NCBI GenBank assembly: GCA_027047745.1
Contig: JALTUB010000201.1
Coordinates: 1 to 5,383 of the forward strand
Origin: Sulfurimonas sp.
GTDB lineage: Bacteria; Campylobacterota; Campylobacteria; Campylobacterales; Sulfurimonadaceae
Direction: 5' to 3'
Length of the DNA: 5,383 nucleotides
Position numbers and translations under genes: made by a program. Positions 1 through 4,849 of the stretch are shown in pieces. Position 1 is the stretch's first letter; every line of letters begins with the position of its first letter. The notes beneath the pieces are model-generated. The model had not been told where the DNA came from. It was given only the letters and a program-made list of their open reading frames with translations, and searched no databases.

Positions 1-935
1 AAGTCTTCATCGCTCTCACCAGGAAAAGCAACGATAATATCTGTGCTTATACTAACCTCTGGACACTCTTTGCGTAGTTTTTCAACACGATTTAAAAACC
101 ACTCTTTTGAGTAACCTCTTTTCATCTCTTTAAGCACTTTTGTACTTCCACTTTGAAGTGGCATGTGCATAGACTTACATATCTTAGGGTTATGAGCAAA
201 CTCCTCTATAAACTCATCATCCATGTGAAAAGGGTGAGGTGAGGTAAAACGGATGCGTTCTAGTCCATCTATCTTTGAGAGTCTTCTTAAAAGCTCTGTA
301 AAGTTTACTTTTTCATGACCTGCTGAAAAACGACGACCATAGTTGTTTACATTTTGACCTAAAAGAAAAATCTCTTTAACGCCTTCACTTACAACTTTTT
401 TTGCTTCATTTAGTATCAAATCATCAGGGATAGAAATCTCTTCACCACGAGTTTTTGGCACTATGCAAAAGGTACATGACTTATCACAACCTATAGAGAT
501 ATTTATGTAAGCTTTATAAGGTGATGAGCGAAAATCTTTAAAAGCAAATTCACTCTCATCATAGTTTATATCTATCTCAACTGCTTTGTCTTTATGTAAA
601 ACTTCGCTTATCTTAGATACATTTCTAGCACCTAAAACAAAGTTCACATAAGGGGCGCGTTTGATAATCTCATCGCCAAGATGTGATGCTGTGCAACCAC
701 ATACACCTATCTTAGCTCCCTCTTTTTTCTTTTTGTTAAAACCACCAAGTTCAGAAAAGAGTTTATGAACTGGGCGTTCTCTTACTGAACATGTATTTAT
801 CAAAATAAGGTCTGCATTTTCAAGAGTATCTGTTGTTTCATAACCCTCTTTTTCATGTAACTCTGCAATCATATGTTCAGAATCACGAGAGTTCATAGCA
901 CACCCTAAGGTTTCAATAAATAACTTTTTACTCAT
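1..935 (-). CDS. miaB: MiaB, tRNA-2-methylthio-N6-dimethylallyladenosine synthase (3' end outside window)
   Basis: Radical-SAM methylthiotransferase that adds the methylthio group at C2 of i6A37 in tRNAs reading UNN codons, in the cytoplasm. 311 codons are visible. The N-terminal methylthiotransferase domain (about residues 3-105) opens with IETLGCAMNSRDSE and carries the expected auxiliary-cluster cysteines C12, C49 (INTCSVRE) and C81 (GCTASH). The radical SAM cluster motif CxxxCxxC is at C150, C154 and C157 (GCDKSCTFC). LGQNVNNYG, SPHP and MHMPLQSGS, all typical of MiaB, follow. The window ends after FPGESDED, so roughly the last quarter, including the TRAM domain, is missing. The ATG at 935 is supported by an AAAGAGAAG Shine-Dalgarno overlapping the stop of the upstream gene, 9 nt away, so the two genes form an operon. 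INTCSVRE and the MiaB-type N-terminus favour MiaB over MtaB or RimO. Confidence 0.96.
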   Translation of the reverse strand, partial: MSKKLFIETLGCAMNSRDSEHMIAELHEKEGYETTDTLENADLILINTCSVRERPVHKLFSELGGFNKKKKEGAKIGVCGCTASHLGDEIIKRAPYVNFVLGARNVSKISEVLHKDKAVEIDINYDESEFAFKDFRSSPYKAYINISIGCDKSCTFCIVPKTRGEEISIPDDLILNEAKKVVSEGVKEIFLLGQNVNNYGRRFSAGHEKVNFTELLRRLSKIDGLERIRFTSPHPFHMDDEFIEEFAHNPKICKSMHMPLQSGSTKVLKEMKRGYSKEWFLNRVEKLRKECPEVSISTDIIVAFPGESDED

Positions 936-944
936 ATCTTCTCT

Positions 945-1190
945 TTAGCTCATTATGTGAACTTGGTACATATAATCATTATCTGATAGACCAAATTTCA
1001 CTTCACTCATGTAAAAACTCTTACCTTGTGCCTCAAAATGATCTTGAAGTTCTAACAAATCTTTATGAGAATTTTCTCTATCAAAATAAAAAATAATACT
1101 ATCATCTTTAGCAACACTAGCTTCTATCTTAGCCAAATCAACCTTTTTAGGTTTTTTATCTATATCTGTTCTTGCGAATTTTAAATCCAT
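945..1190 (-). CDS. HP0268-like small protein, putative nuclease
   Basis: An 81-residue cytoplasmic protein without signal peptide or membrane segment. From memory it aligns well with Helicobacter pylori HP0268 (about 80 aa): IIFYFD, then HKDLLE, a helix ending in QGK, then SEV and the C-terminal NDYMYQVHIM match the order and spacing of that protein. HP0268 has been described as a small Smr-like fold with DNA-nicking and purine-specific RNase activity; transferring that activity here is inference. HP0268 also sits next to miaB in Helicobacter, which supports the assignment. The start at 1190 follows a GGAAG Shine-Dalgarno about 5 nt upstream. It is the first gene of the operon with miaB (9-nt gap) and is probably transcribed from the -10 box at 1225-1230. 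The basic stretch DKKPKK at residues 11-16 is notable. Confidence 0.8.
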   Translation of the reverse strand: MDLKFARTDIDKKPKKVDLAKIEASVAKDDSIIFYFDRENSHKDLLELQDHFEAQGKSFYMSEVKFGLSDNDYMYQVHIMS

Positions 1191-1224
1191 CTTTTCTTCC
1201 TCTTCATCTATTTAAAAGTATTGC

Positions 1225-1230
1225 ATTATA
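1225..1230 (-). promoter_or_regulatory. -10 box of the HP0268-like/miaB operon
   Basis: A perfect TATAAT on the minus strand, preceded by an AT-rich stretch and no clear -35, as is normal in Campylobacterota. Transcription would start near 1217-1219, giving a leader of about 28 nt before the ATG at 1190. It lies back to back with the nusA promoter, about 50 bp away. Confidence 0.6.
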
Positions 1231-1280
1231 GTTAAATTCTACTAAATTTTTGGTTAAAGAGATTTTTATAACTTTTTGAG

Positions 1281-1286
1281 TATAAT
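1281..1286 (+). promoter_or_regulatory. -10 box of the nusA promoter
   Basis: A perfect TATAAT within TTTTTGAGTATAATTTCG, the T-rich-plus-TATAAT pattern of sigma-70 promoters in Campylobacterota. Transcription is predicted to start near 1293, leaving a leader of about 68 nt that contains an inverted repeat. Confidence 0.65.
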
Positions 1287-1297
1287 TTCGCACATAG

Positions 1298-1337
1298 AAG
1301 AAATCCCCCACAACTCATTATTATTGTTAGATTTCTT
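1298..1337 (+). promoter_or_regulatory. inverted repeat in the nusA leader
   Basis: Arms AAGAAATC (1298-1305) and GATTTCTT (1330-1337) are perfectly complementary over 8 bp and enclose 24 nt; AAC at 1312-1314 and GTT at 1326-1328 could add a short inner pairing. It would form at the very 5' end of the predicted mRNA, upstream of the AAAAGGA Shine-Dalgarno (1344-1350). No T-tract follows, so it is not an intrinsic terminator. A role in mRNA stability or autoregulation is possible but unproven, and the stem is AT-rich and weak. Confidence 0.35.
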
Positions 1338-1360
1338 TAATTTAAAAGGAATATATTCTC

Positions 1361-2494
1361 ATGGAAAAAATACTAGATATAGTACAGGCTATAGCACACG
1401 AAAAAAACCTTAACTCTGACAATGTTTTAGCAGCACTAAAAACTGCTTTTGTTCAGACTGCTAAAAGAGTTATAAACTATAACTTTGCTTTTGAAGCTTA
1501 CATAGACGATGAAACAAAAAGTATGAAGATAGTTCAAACTATAACAGTTGTAGCTGATAATGATGAAAGGCTTCAAGATGAGGAGTTAGCACCTGCTTAT
1601 ATCTCACTAAGTGAAGCTAAAGAGTATGATGACCAAGTAGAGATTGATGACCAACTACAAATCGACCATGAGCTAGAAAAGTATGGAAGAACTGGTGCTT
1701 CTCAACTACATCGTGAGATAGAGTATCACATCCAAAGACTTGTAGAAGATGAACTTTTTAACAAATACAAATCAAAAATAGGGACACTTGTAAGTGGTCG
1801 TGTAACTCGTGTTGATTCTAACAACTCTACATATATAGAAGTTGATGAAGTTCGTGCTGTTTTACCTATGAAAAGCCGTATAAAAGGAGAAGCTTTTGTA
1901 GTTGGTGACCACATAAAAGCTGTTGTTCGTCGTGTAAATATGGACAAAGAAAATGGCATACAGATAGAACTATCTCGTACAAGTCCTAAGTTTTTAGAAG
2001 AACTTTTAGCACTTGAAGTTCCAGAGATTTCAGAGGGAACAGTTATCATAGAAAAATCAGCTCGTATCCCAGGTGAAAGAGCTAAGATAGCCATCTTAAG
2101 TACCCATCCACAAGTTGATGCTGTTGGTGCAACTGTTGGTGTAAAAGGTGTTCGTATAAATGCAGTTAGTGATGAGCTAATAGGTGAAAATATCGACTGT
2201 ATAGAATACACTTCTATCCCAGAACTTTTTATATCTCGTACTATGAGTCCAGCTATCATATCTCATGTTGAGATTGTAAAAAATGAAGATGGGGAAGATG
2301 AAAAAGCCATCATCACTTTACCAGCTGACCAAAAAAGTAAAGCCATAGGAAAAAGTGGTATAAATATCCGTTTAGCTTCAATGCTAACAGGAATGCAGAT
2401 AGAACTTCTTGAAAATGACTCTGTTACAAATGAAAATGGAGAGATAGAAGAAGCAAAAGATGGTGTTGATGCACTAGAGGCACTGTTTAACTAA
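1361..2494 (+). CDS. nusA: Transcription termination/antitermination factor NusA
   Basis: A cytoplasmic RNA polymerase-binding factor acting in pausing, termination and antitermination. Domains in order: N-terminal RNAP-binding domain about 1-130 (starts EKILDIVQAIAHEKNL, with LPxxE-like spacing lost in an acidic linker); S1 domain about 140-206 (IGTLVSGRVTRV, VLPMKSRI, IQIELSRTSPKF); KH1 about 210-285 with VGVKGVRI at 260-267; KH2 about 298-352 with AIGKSGINIRLAS at 328-340. A short acidic tail ends the protein at 377. It lacks the C-terminal acidic repeats of the enterobacterial protein (about 495 aa), which is normal for this phylum. The ATG follows AAAAGGA with a 10-nt gap. It is divergent from the HP0268-like/miaB operon and convergent with the downstream permease. 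Certainty is very high. Confidence 0.97.
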   Translation: MEKILDIVQAIAHEKNLNSDNVLAALKTAFVQTAKRVINYNFAFEAYIDDETKSMKIVQTITVVADNDERLQDEELAPAYISLSEAKEYDDQVEIDDQLQIDHELEKYGRTGASQLHREIEYHIQRLVEDELFNKYKSKIGTLVSGRVTRVDSNNSTYIEVDEVRAVLPMKSRIKGEAFVVGDHIKAVVRRVNMDKENGIQIELSRTSPKFLEELLALEVPEISEGTVIIEKSARIPGERAKIAILSTHPQVDAVGATVGVKGVRINAVSDELIGENIDCIEYTSIPELFISRTMSPAIISHVEIVKNEDGEDEKAIITLPADQKSKAIGKSGINIRLASMLTGMQIELLENDSVTNENGEIEEAKDGVDALEALFN

Positions 2495-2514
2495 TCATTA
2501 TTGATTTCTTTCCT

Positions 2515-2540
2515 CGTTCCCATTCTCCTGAATGGGAACG
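2515..2540 (+). repeat. REP-like palindrome between nusA and the permease gene
   Basis: Perfect 11-bp stem, arms CGTTCCCATTC (2515-2525) and GAATGGGAACG (2530-2540), loop TCCT. It is the strongest member of the palindrome family that recurs at 3530-4937. It starts 21 nt after the nusA stop and ends 11 nt before the end of the convergent permease gene. It may serve as a bidirectional transcription stop or RNA-end protector, but no T-tract follows on either strand, so it is not a canonical intrinsic terminator. Confidence 0.8.
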
Positions 2541-2550
2541 CATACTATAG

Positions 2551-3510
2551 CTACCCTCTTTTCATATAAGGATTTAGCTTTAAAAGTAGTAAATCTGCCA
2601 ATATATTTCCAGCTAAAGTCAAAAAAGCTGTTATCATCAATATACCCATGATAACAGGATAATCACGGCTAAGAGCTGACATAAAAAAGAGTTGTCCCAT
2701 CCCCTCTATACCAAAAATAGACTCTAAAATAACACTTCCTCCAATGAGTCCTGGAAGGGATAGACCAAGAAGTGTGATTATCGGTGGTAGAAGATTTGGC
2801 AAGATATAAAAACGCAAAAGTTGTTTTTTGGATAAGCCACGAGATAGTGCAAAGTAGTAATAATCACTCTTGAGTATCTCTAAAGTCAAAGAACGAACAT
2901 ATATAATCATACTCCCCAAACCAGTAAATATCATGACAGTTATAGGAAGTGCTAAGTGCCATGACATATCTAAAATATTTGCAAAGCCTGTTTTAGCTTC
3001 TATGGAGTGAAGTCCAGCTATAGGAAACCAGCTTAATTTTAGTGCAAAAAAGATGATAAAAAGCAGTGCTAGATAAAAAGATGGCATAGAAAAGGAGACA
3101 AGAGAGATTTGACGGATGATGTAGTCTTGTTTTTTTTCATAATTTAGTGCCGATTTTATACCTAGATACAAAGAGATAGTAAAAACAAAGATAAGTGCAG
3201 TTATATTCATACTTAGCGTTACAGGAAGTCTCTTAAAGATTTCACTACTCACATCTGCACCACTTACAAAAGAGATACCAAAGTTTAAACTAAAGATATT
3301 TACAACCCAGTCAAAATATTGTTGAGATAGAGTTTTATCGAGTCCATAGATTGCTTTAAGTCTAGCTATTGCCTCTTTTGTCATGTTAGGATTAAGTTCA
3401 CCTGCTCCAAAAAAACTATTTGGTGCTGCGTGGATAGCTAGAAATGAAACTATAGAGATGATTAGTAGCATGAAGAGTATGTAAGTAATTTTTTTTGTTA
3501 TTGTTTTCAT
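2551..3510 (-). CDS. OppB/DppB-type ABC transporter permease (peptide/nickel family)
   Basis: Inner-membrane permease subunit of a binding-protein-dependent importer, normally paired with a DppC-type permease, two ATPases and a periplasmic binding protein. 319 residues, usual for the family. TM1 is about 9-28, followed by the typical periplasmic region containing LKAIYGLDKTLSQQYFDWV (52-70) and FGISF; further helices lie near 98-120, 135-160, 188-208, 240-262 and 285-311. The cytoplasmic EAA-type loop is at 218-239 (YYFALSRGLSKKQLLRFYILPN), the ATPase contact. EGMGQLF at 269-275 is also characteristic. The substrate cannot be told. The ATG at 3510 is preceded by an in-frame TAA two codons upstream and has no clear Shine-Dalgarno or -10 box. 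No partner subunit lies in the window: nusA is downstream and the small-gene array is directly upstream. Confidence 0.93.
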   Translation of the reverse strand: MKTITKKITYILFMLLIISIVSFLAIHAAPNSFFGAGELNPNMTKEAIARLKAIYGLDKTLSQQYFDWVVNIFSLNFGISFVSGADVSSEIFKRLPVTLSMNITALIFVFTISLYLGIKSALNYEKKQDYIIRQISLVSFSMPSFYLALLFIIFFALKLSWFPIAGLHSIEAKTGFANILDMSWHLALPITVMIFTGLGSMIIYVRSLTLEILKSDYYYFALSRGLSKKQLLRFYILPNLLPPIITLLGLSLPGLIGGSVILESIFGIEGMGQLFFMSALSRDYPVIMGILMITAFLTLAGNILADLLLLKLNPYMKRG

Positions 3511-3529
3511 GTATTATTTTTTAGTATGG

Positions 3530-3552
3530 GTTACCATACGGAGTATGGGAAC
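3530..3552 (-). repeat. REP-like palindrome 1, between B1 and the permease
   Basis: Read on the minus strand: arms GTTCCCATAC and GTATGGTAAC around TCC, 10-bp stem with one C/T mismatch, preceded by the head CTAG. It begins right after the stop codon of B1 and ends 19 nt before the permease ATG. It marks the downstream end of the array. Unlike copies 2, 4 and 5 it is not followed by the TCATAA linker. Confidence 0.85.
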
Positions 3553-3555
3553 TAG

Positions 3556-3639
3556 CTAAATTGTTGTGAGTTTATGGAAACCGTAGTAAAATGTTATACC
3601 AATGGCTACCAATAATATACTTAATGCTATGGTACTCAT
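3556..3639 (-). CDS. Small single-helix membrane protein B1
   Basis: 27 residues with one predicted membrane helix (about residues 3-20) and a short polar tail (HKLTTI). It is member 1 of a four-copy family in this window. Two adjacent ATGs exist (3642 and 3639); the second is chosen because it lies 6 nt after the AAAGGA Shine-Dalgarno, matching the other copies, and puts a tyrosine at position 18, which all four B proteins share. Its start overlaps the stop of A1 (TGATG), suggesting translational coupling. The stop codon abuts palindrome 1. Function unknown; a partner subunit or small toxin-like peptide are both conceivable. Confidence 0.6.
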   Translation of the reverse strand: MSTIALSILLVAIGITFYYGFHKLTTI

Positions 3640-3869
3640 CATAAGTCCTTTATTTTTTTTGTATTTTTAATGATAGATTTTATAATTTGCATAAAAGTAA
3701 TCAACAATATTGCATCTAAAACTAAACCTATCCAAAAATAGATACCAATTTTTCCTACTTCTTCGCTATTAATAAGTGCACCTGTTATTATAACAATTAC
3801 ACCAACGATAATACTCATACCTATTCGTAAAGTATTTAAAATCTCTTTTATCTCATCTATTTTTGCCAT
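3639..3869 (-). CDS. Small two-helix membrane protein A1
   Basis: 76 residues, not recognised as a named family. The N-terminus MAKIDEIKE is charged, followed by predicted membrane helices at about 16-33 and 41-64, a short loop (INSEEVGK), and a basic amphipathic tail KNTKKIKDL. A3 has the same length, the same M-x-K-I-D start, TM2 also beginning at I41 and a KKIK tail, so the two are paralogues although their sequences are otherwise strongly diverged. The start at 3869 has no Shine-Dalgarno but lies 5 nt after a TGGTATAAT promoter, pointing to a leaderless transcript. It is first gene of the A1-B1 module, overlapping B1. Similar small two-helix hypothetical proteins seem familiar from Campylobacterota, but this was not checked. 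Function unknown. Confidence 0.68.
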   Translation of the reverse strand: MAKIDEIKEILNTLRIGMSIIVGVIVIITGALINSEEVGKIGIYFWIGLVLDAILLITFMQIIKSIIKNTKKIKDL

Positions 3870-3870
3870 G

Positions 3871-3940
3871 AGTTATTATACCATAAGTTTAGAAGACAAA
3901 TAAAAAGCTTATGAGTTACCATACGGAGTATGGGAACTAG
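3871..3940 (-). repeat. Inter-unit linker repeat, copy 1 (palindrome 2 plus promoter)
   Basis: 70 bp matching 4554-4623 with two mismatches (at 3896 and 3908). On the minus strand it runs CTAG head, palindrome 2 (3915-3937, arms GTTCCCATAC/GTATGGTAAC with one mismatch), linker TCATAAGCTTTTTATTTG, then the extended -10 promoter of A1. The stop codon of B2 (3937-3939) lies inside its start. It separates unit 2 from unit 1. Confidence 0.88.
3875..3883 (-). promoter_or_regulatory. Extended -10 promoter of A1-B1
   Basis: TGGTATAAT, a perfect extended -10 (TGnTATAAT), preceded by T-rich DNA. Only 5 nt (AACTC) separate it from the ATG at 3869, so transcription is predicted to begin at or next to the start codon. 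The same element precedes A3. Confidence 0.65.
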
Positions 3941-4032
3941 TTATTTTTTTCTCTTATATTACCCGCATTAATACCTAAATATGCTATTGTTAGAACAAAA
4001 AAGCCCACTGTTGCAAAAACTAAGTATTCCAT
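3937..4032 (-). CDS. Small single-helix membrane protein B2
   Basis: 31 residues: a predicted membrane helix at about 4-20 and a polar, charged tail NIREKNN. It shares F12, V13, T15 and Y18 with the other B proteins. The start overlaps the A2-remnant stop by one base (TAATG) and an AAGGA Shine-Dalgarno lies 7 nt upstream, inside the A2 3' end. The stop TAG is the start of the CTAG-palindrome junction of palindrome 2. It remains intact although its A gene is truncated. Function unknown. Confidence 0.58.
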   Translation of the reverse strand: MEYLVFATVGFFVLTIAYLGINAGNIREKNN

Positions 4033-4220
4033 TACAAATTCCTTAAATCTAATATTTTCTTTTTTATATTTCTATCTATAATAACTATAGATATTGTTAA
4101 ACCTATAACTATAACAATATCTGCCACTATTTTTAAAGATACAGCTGTTTCATAATTTCTCGTTCCCATTCTCCGAATGGGAATGTATATCAAATATAGA
4201 TGCAACATATGAGTTACCAT
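4032..4220 (-). pseudogene. A2, truncated A-family gene with REPIN-like element at its 5' end
   Basis: A 62-codon frame is open, but only about the last 39 codons look genuine: from about ETAVSLKIVADIVIVIGL through the tail NIKKKILDLRNL, one membrane helix plus the basic C-terminus of the A family. The first 22 codons (MVTHMLHLYL... RRMGTR) are simply translated REPIN-like repeat (4154-4241). The charged M-x-K-I-D start, TM1 and the extended -10 promoter of A1 and A3 are absent. The in-frame ATG at 4220 comes from the palindrome and has no Shine-Dalgarno. Best read as a remnant whose 5' part was replaced by, or deleted up to, the repeat; a short fusion product cannot be excluded. Confidence 0.65.
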
Positions 4221-4241
4221 ACGGAGTATGGTAACTAGCTA
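4154..4241. repeat. REPIN-like 88-bp inverted pair of palindromes, copy 1
   Basis: Identical to 4850-4937 except at 4232. It contains a plus-oriented palindrome (4162-4184, arms GTTCCCATTC/GAATGGGAAT, head CTCG) and a minus-oriented one (4213-4235, arms GTTACCATAC/GTATGGTAAC, perfect 10-bp stem, head CTAG), separated by 28 bp (4185-4212). The two heads face outward, the arrangement of REP doublets mobilised by RAYT transposases in other bacteria. It forms the new 5' end of A2 and abuts the stop of B3. Confidence 0.85.
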
Positions 4242-4325
4242 AGAAAAACTTTTAATAGTTGCATTCATACTATAAAGTACTGAACCGACAAAAGCTATAA
4301 TCGCTATAATATATAAAAATGTCAT
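4239..4325 (-). CDS. Small single-helix membrane protein B3
   Basis: 28 residues with one predicted membrane helix (about 3-19) and the short tail NATIKSFS. F12, V13, S15 and Y18 match the B family. The ATG overlaps the stop of A3 by 4 nt (ATGA), with a GAGGA Shine-Dalgarno 6 nt upstream, so it is probably coupled to A3. Its stop is immediately followed by the REPIN-like element. Function unknown. Confidence 0.62.
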   Translation of the reverse strand: MTFLYIIAIIAFVGSVLYSMNATIKSFS

Positions 4326-4552
4326 GATATATCCTCTAACTCTTTTATCTTTTTTAGACCTATACTATTTAAAATAACAACGAATATAGCTATAAAAATG
4401 ACAGCTATTACTGTTGCACCTATGAGATAAATATTTGATTTCTCATAATGATTGACTAAATAACTAATAAGCCCCATTATCGATGCTACACCAACACCAA
4501 TCCAAAATTTTATCCAACTTATTTGTTCTTTTTCTTTATCAATTTTTCCCAT
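4322..4552 (-). CDS. Small two-helix membrane protein A3
   Basis: 76 residues, the best-preserved A-family member. The N-terminus MGKIDKEKEQ is hydrophilic; predicted helices span about 15-33 and 41-62, joined by a short loop NHYEKSN; the C-terminal tail LKKIKELEDIS is charged. Both termini are probably on the same side, likely cytoplasmic given the positive charges. There is no signal peptide beyond TM1 and no recognisable catalytic motif. Like A1 it lacks a Shine-Dalgarno and starts 5 nt after TGGTATAAT, suggesting a leaderless mRNA. B3 overlaps its stop by 4 nt. Not recognised as a named family; candidate ideas are a membrane stress, toxin/immunity or defence accessory protein, none supported directly. 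Confidence 0.7.
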   Translation of the reverse strand: MGKIDKEKEQISWIKFWIGVGVASIMGLISYLVNHYEKSNIYLIGATVIAVIFIAIFVVILNSIGLKKIKELEDIS

Positions 4553-4553
4553 A

Positions 4554-4623
4554 AGTTATTATACCATAAGTTTAGAAGGCAAATAAAAAGTTTATGAGTT
4601 ACCATACGGAGTATGGGAACTAG
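4554..4623 (-). repeat. Inter-unit linker repeat, copy 2 (palindrome 4 plus promoter)
   Basis: Second copy of the 70-bp linker at 3871-3940, with two mismatches. It carries palindrome 4 (4598-4620, arms GTTCCCATAC/GTATGGTAAC with one mismatch) and the promoter of A3. It separates unit 4 from unit 3. The B4 stop is 26 nt upstream of the CTAG head rather than abutting it, unlike the other B genes. Confidence 0.88.
4558..4566 (-). promoter_or_regulatory. Extended -10 promoter of A3-B3
   Basis: TGGTATAAT with the same 5-nt gap (AACTT) to the ATG at 4552 as in A1. The sequence and spacing are preserved between units whose coding regions are diverged. Confidence 0.65.
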
Positions 4624-4649
4624 CTATAGATATATCCCCTAGTAAGTTT

Positions 4650-4733
4650 TTAATGAGAAGTGATAATATCTTTTGTAATATATATCAATGTAGATACAAA
4701 AACTAGAGCAACAACTGCTATTAATATTTCCAT
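4650..4733 (-). CDS. Small single-helix membrane protein B4
   Basis: 27 residues: acidic start ME, predicted helix about 3-19, tail TKDIITSH. F12, V13, T15 and Y18 are those of the family. It has the strongest Shine-Dalgarno of the set (GGAGG, 7 nt before ATG) and overlaps the A4-remnant stop by one base (TAATG). It is open although A4 has lost its promoter and most of its coding sequence, so its transcription would depend on read-through or an unrecognised promoter. Function unknown. Confidence 0.58.
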   Translation of the reverse strand: MEILIAVVALVFVSTLIYITKDIITSH

Positions 4734-4816
4734 TATAAAGCCTCCAATGACTTAATATCTTTAATAATCTTTTTATTAATCAAAACTGCTACAAGTAAAA
4801 GTTTATGAGTTACCAT
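4733..4816 (-). pseudogene. A4, remnant of an A-family gene
   Basis: Only about the last 20 codons of an A gene remain (LVAVLINKKIIKDIKSLEAL, 4736-4795): the end of a membrane helix and the basic tail. Upstream the sequence passes at about 4796 into the linker that follows palindrome 5 (TCATAAACTTTT), so a deletion removed the promoter, start, TM1 and most of TM2. An in-frame ATG within the palindrome (4816) would give 27 residues beginning MVTHKLL, but no Shine-Dalgarno is present. Confidence 0.6.
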
Positions 4817-4831
4817 ACGGAGTATGGGAAC
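4809..4831 (-). repeat. REP-like palindrome 5
   Basis: Arms GTTCCCATAC/GTATGGTAAC around TCC on the minus strand, with the CTAG head and the start of the usual linker (TCATAAACTTTT). The linker then breaks at about 4796 into the A4 remnant. Only about 12 bp of unassigned sequence (4838-4849) separate its head from the second REPIN-like element. Confidence 0.85.
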
Positions 4832-4849
4832 TAGCTAGTTCTTTTAATA

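Noticed and set aside
1726..2259. Open frame of 177 codons on the minus strand inside nusA
   Set aside because: It is antisense to the unmistakable NusA S1 and KH domains, has no Shine-Dalgarno or family resemblance, and its Ser/Thr-rich composition is typical of a shadow frame.
3530..3552. Palindromes as intrinsic terminators of each unit
   Set aside because: The nearest T-rich stretch starts about 10 nt after the stem and the stem usually has a mismatch, so canonical intrinsic termination is not supported; they are annotated as repeats.
4032..4220. An intact 62-residue protein
   Set aside because: Its first 22 codons are translation of the 88-bp repeat also found at 4850-4937, where it encodes no gene.
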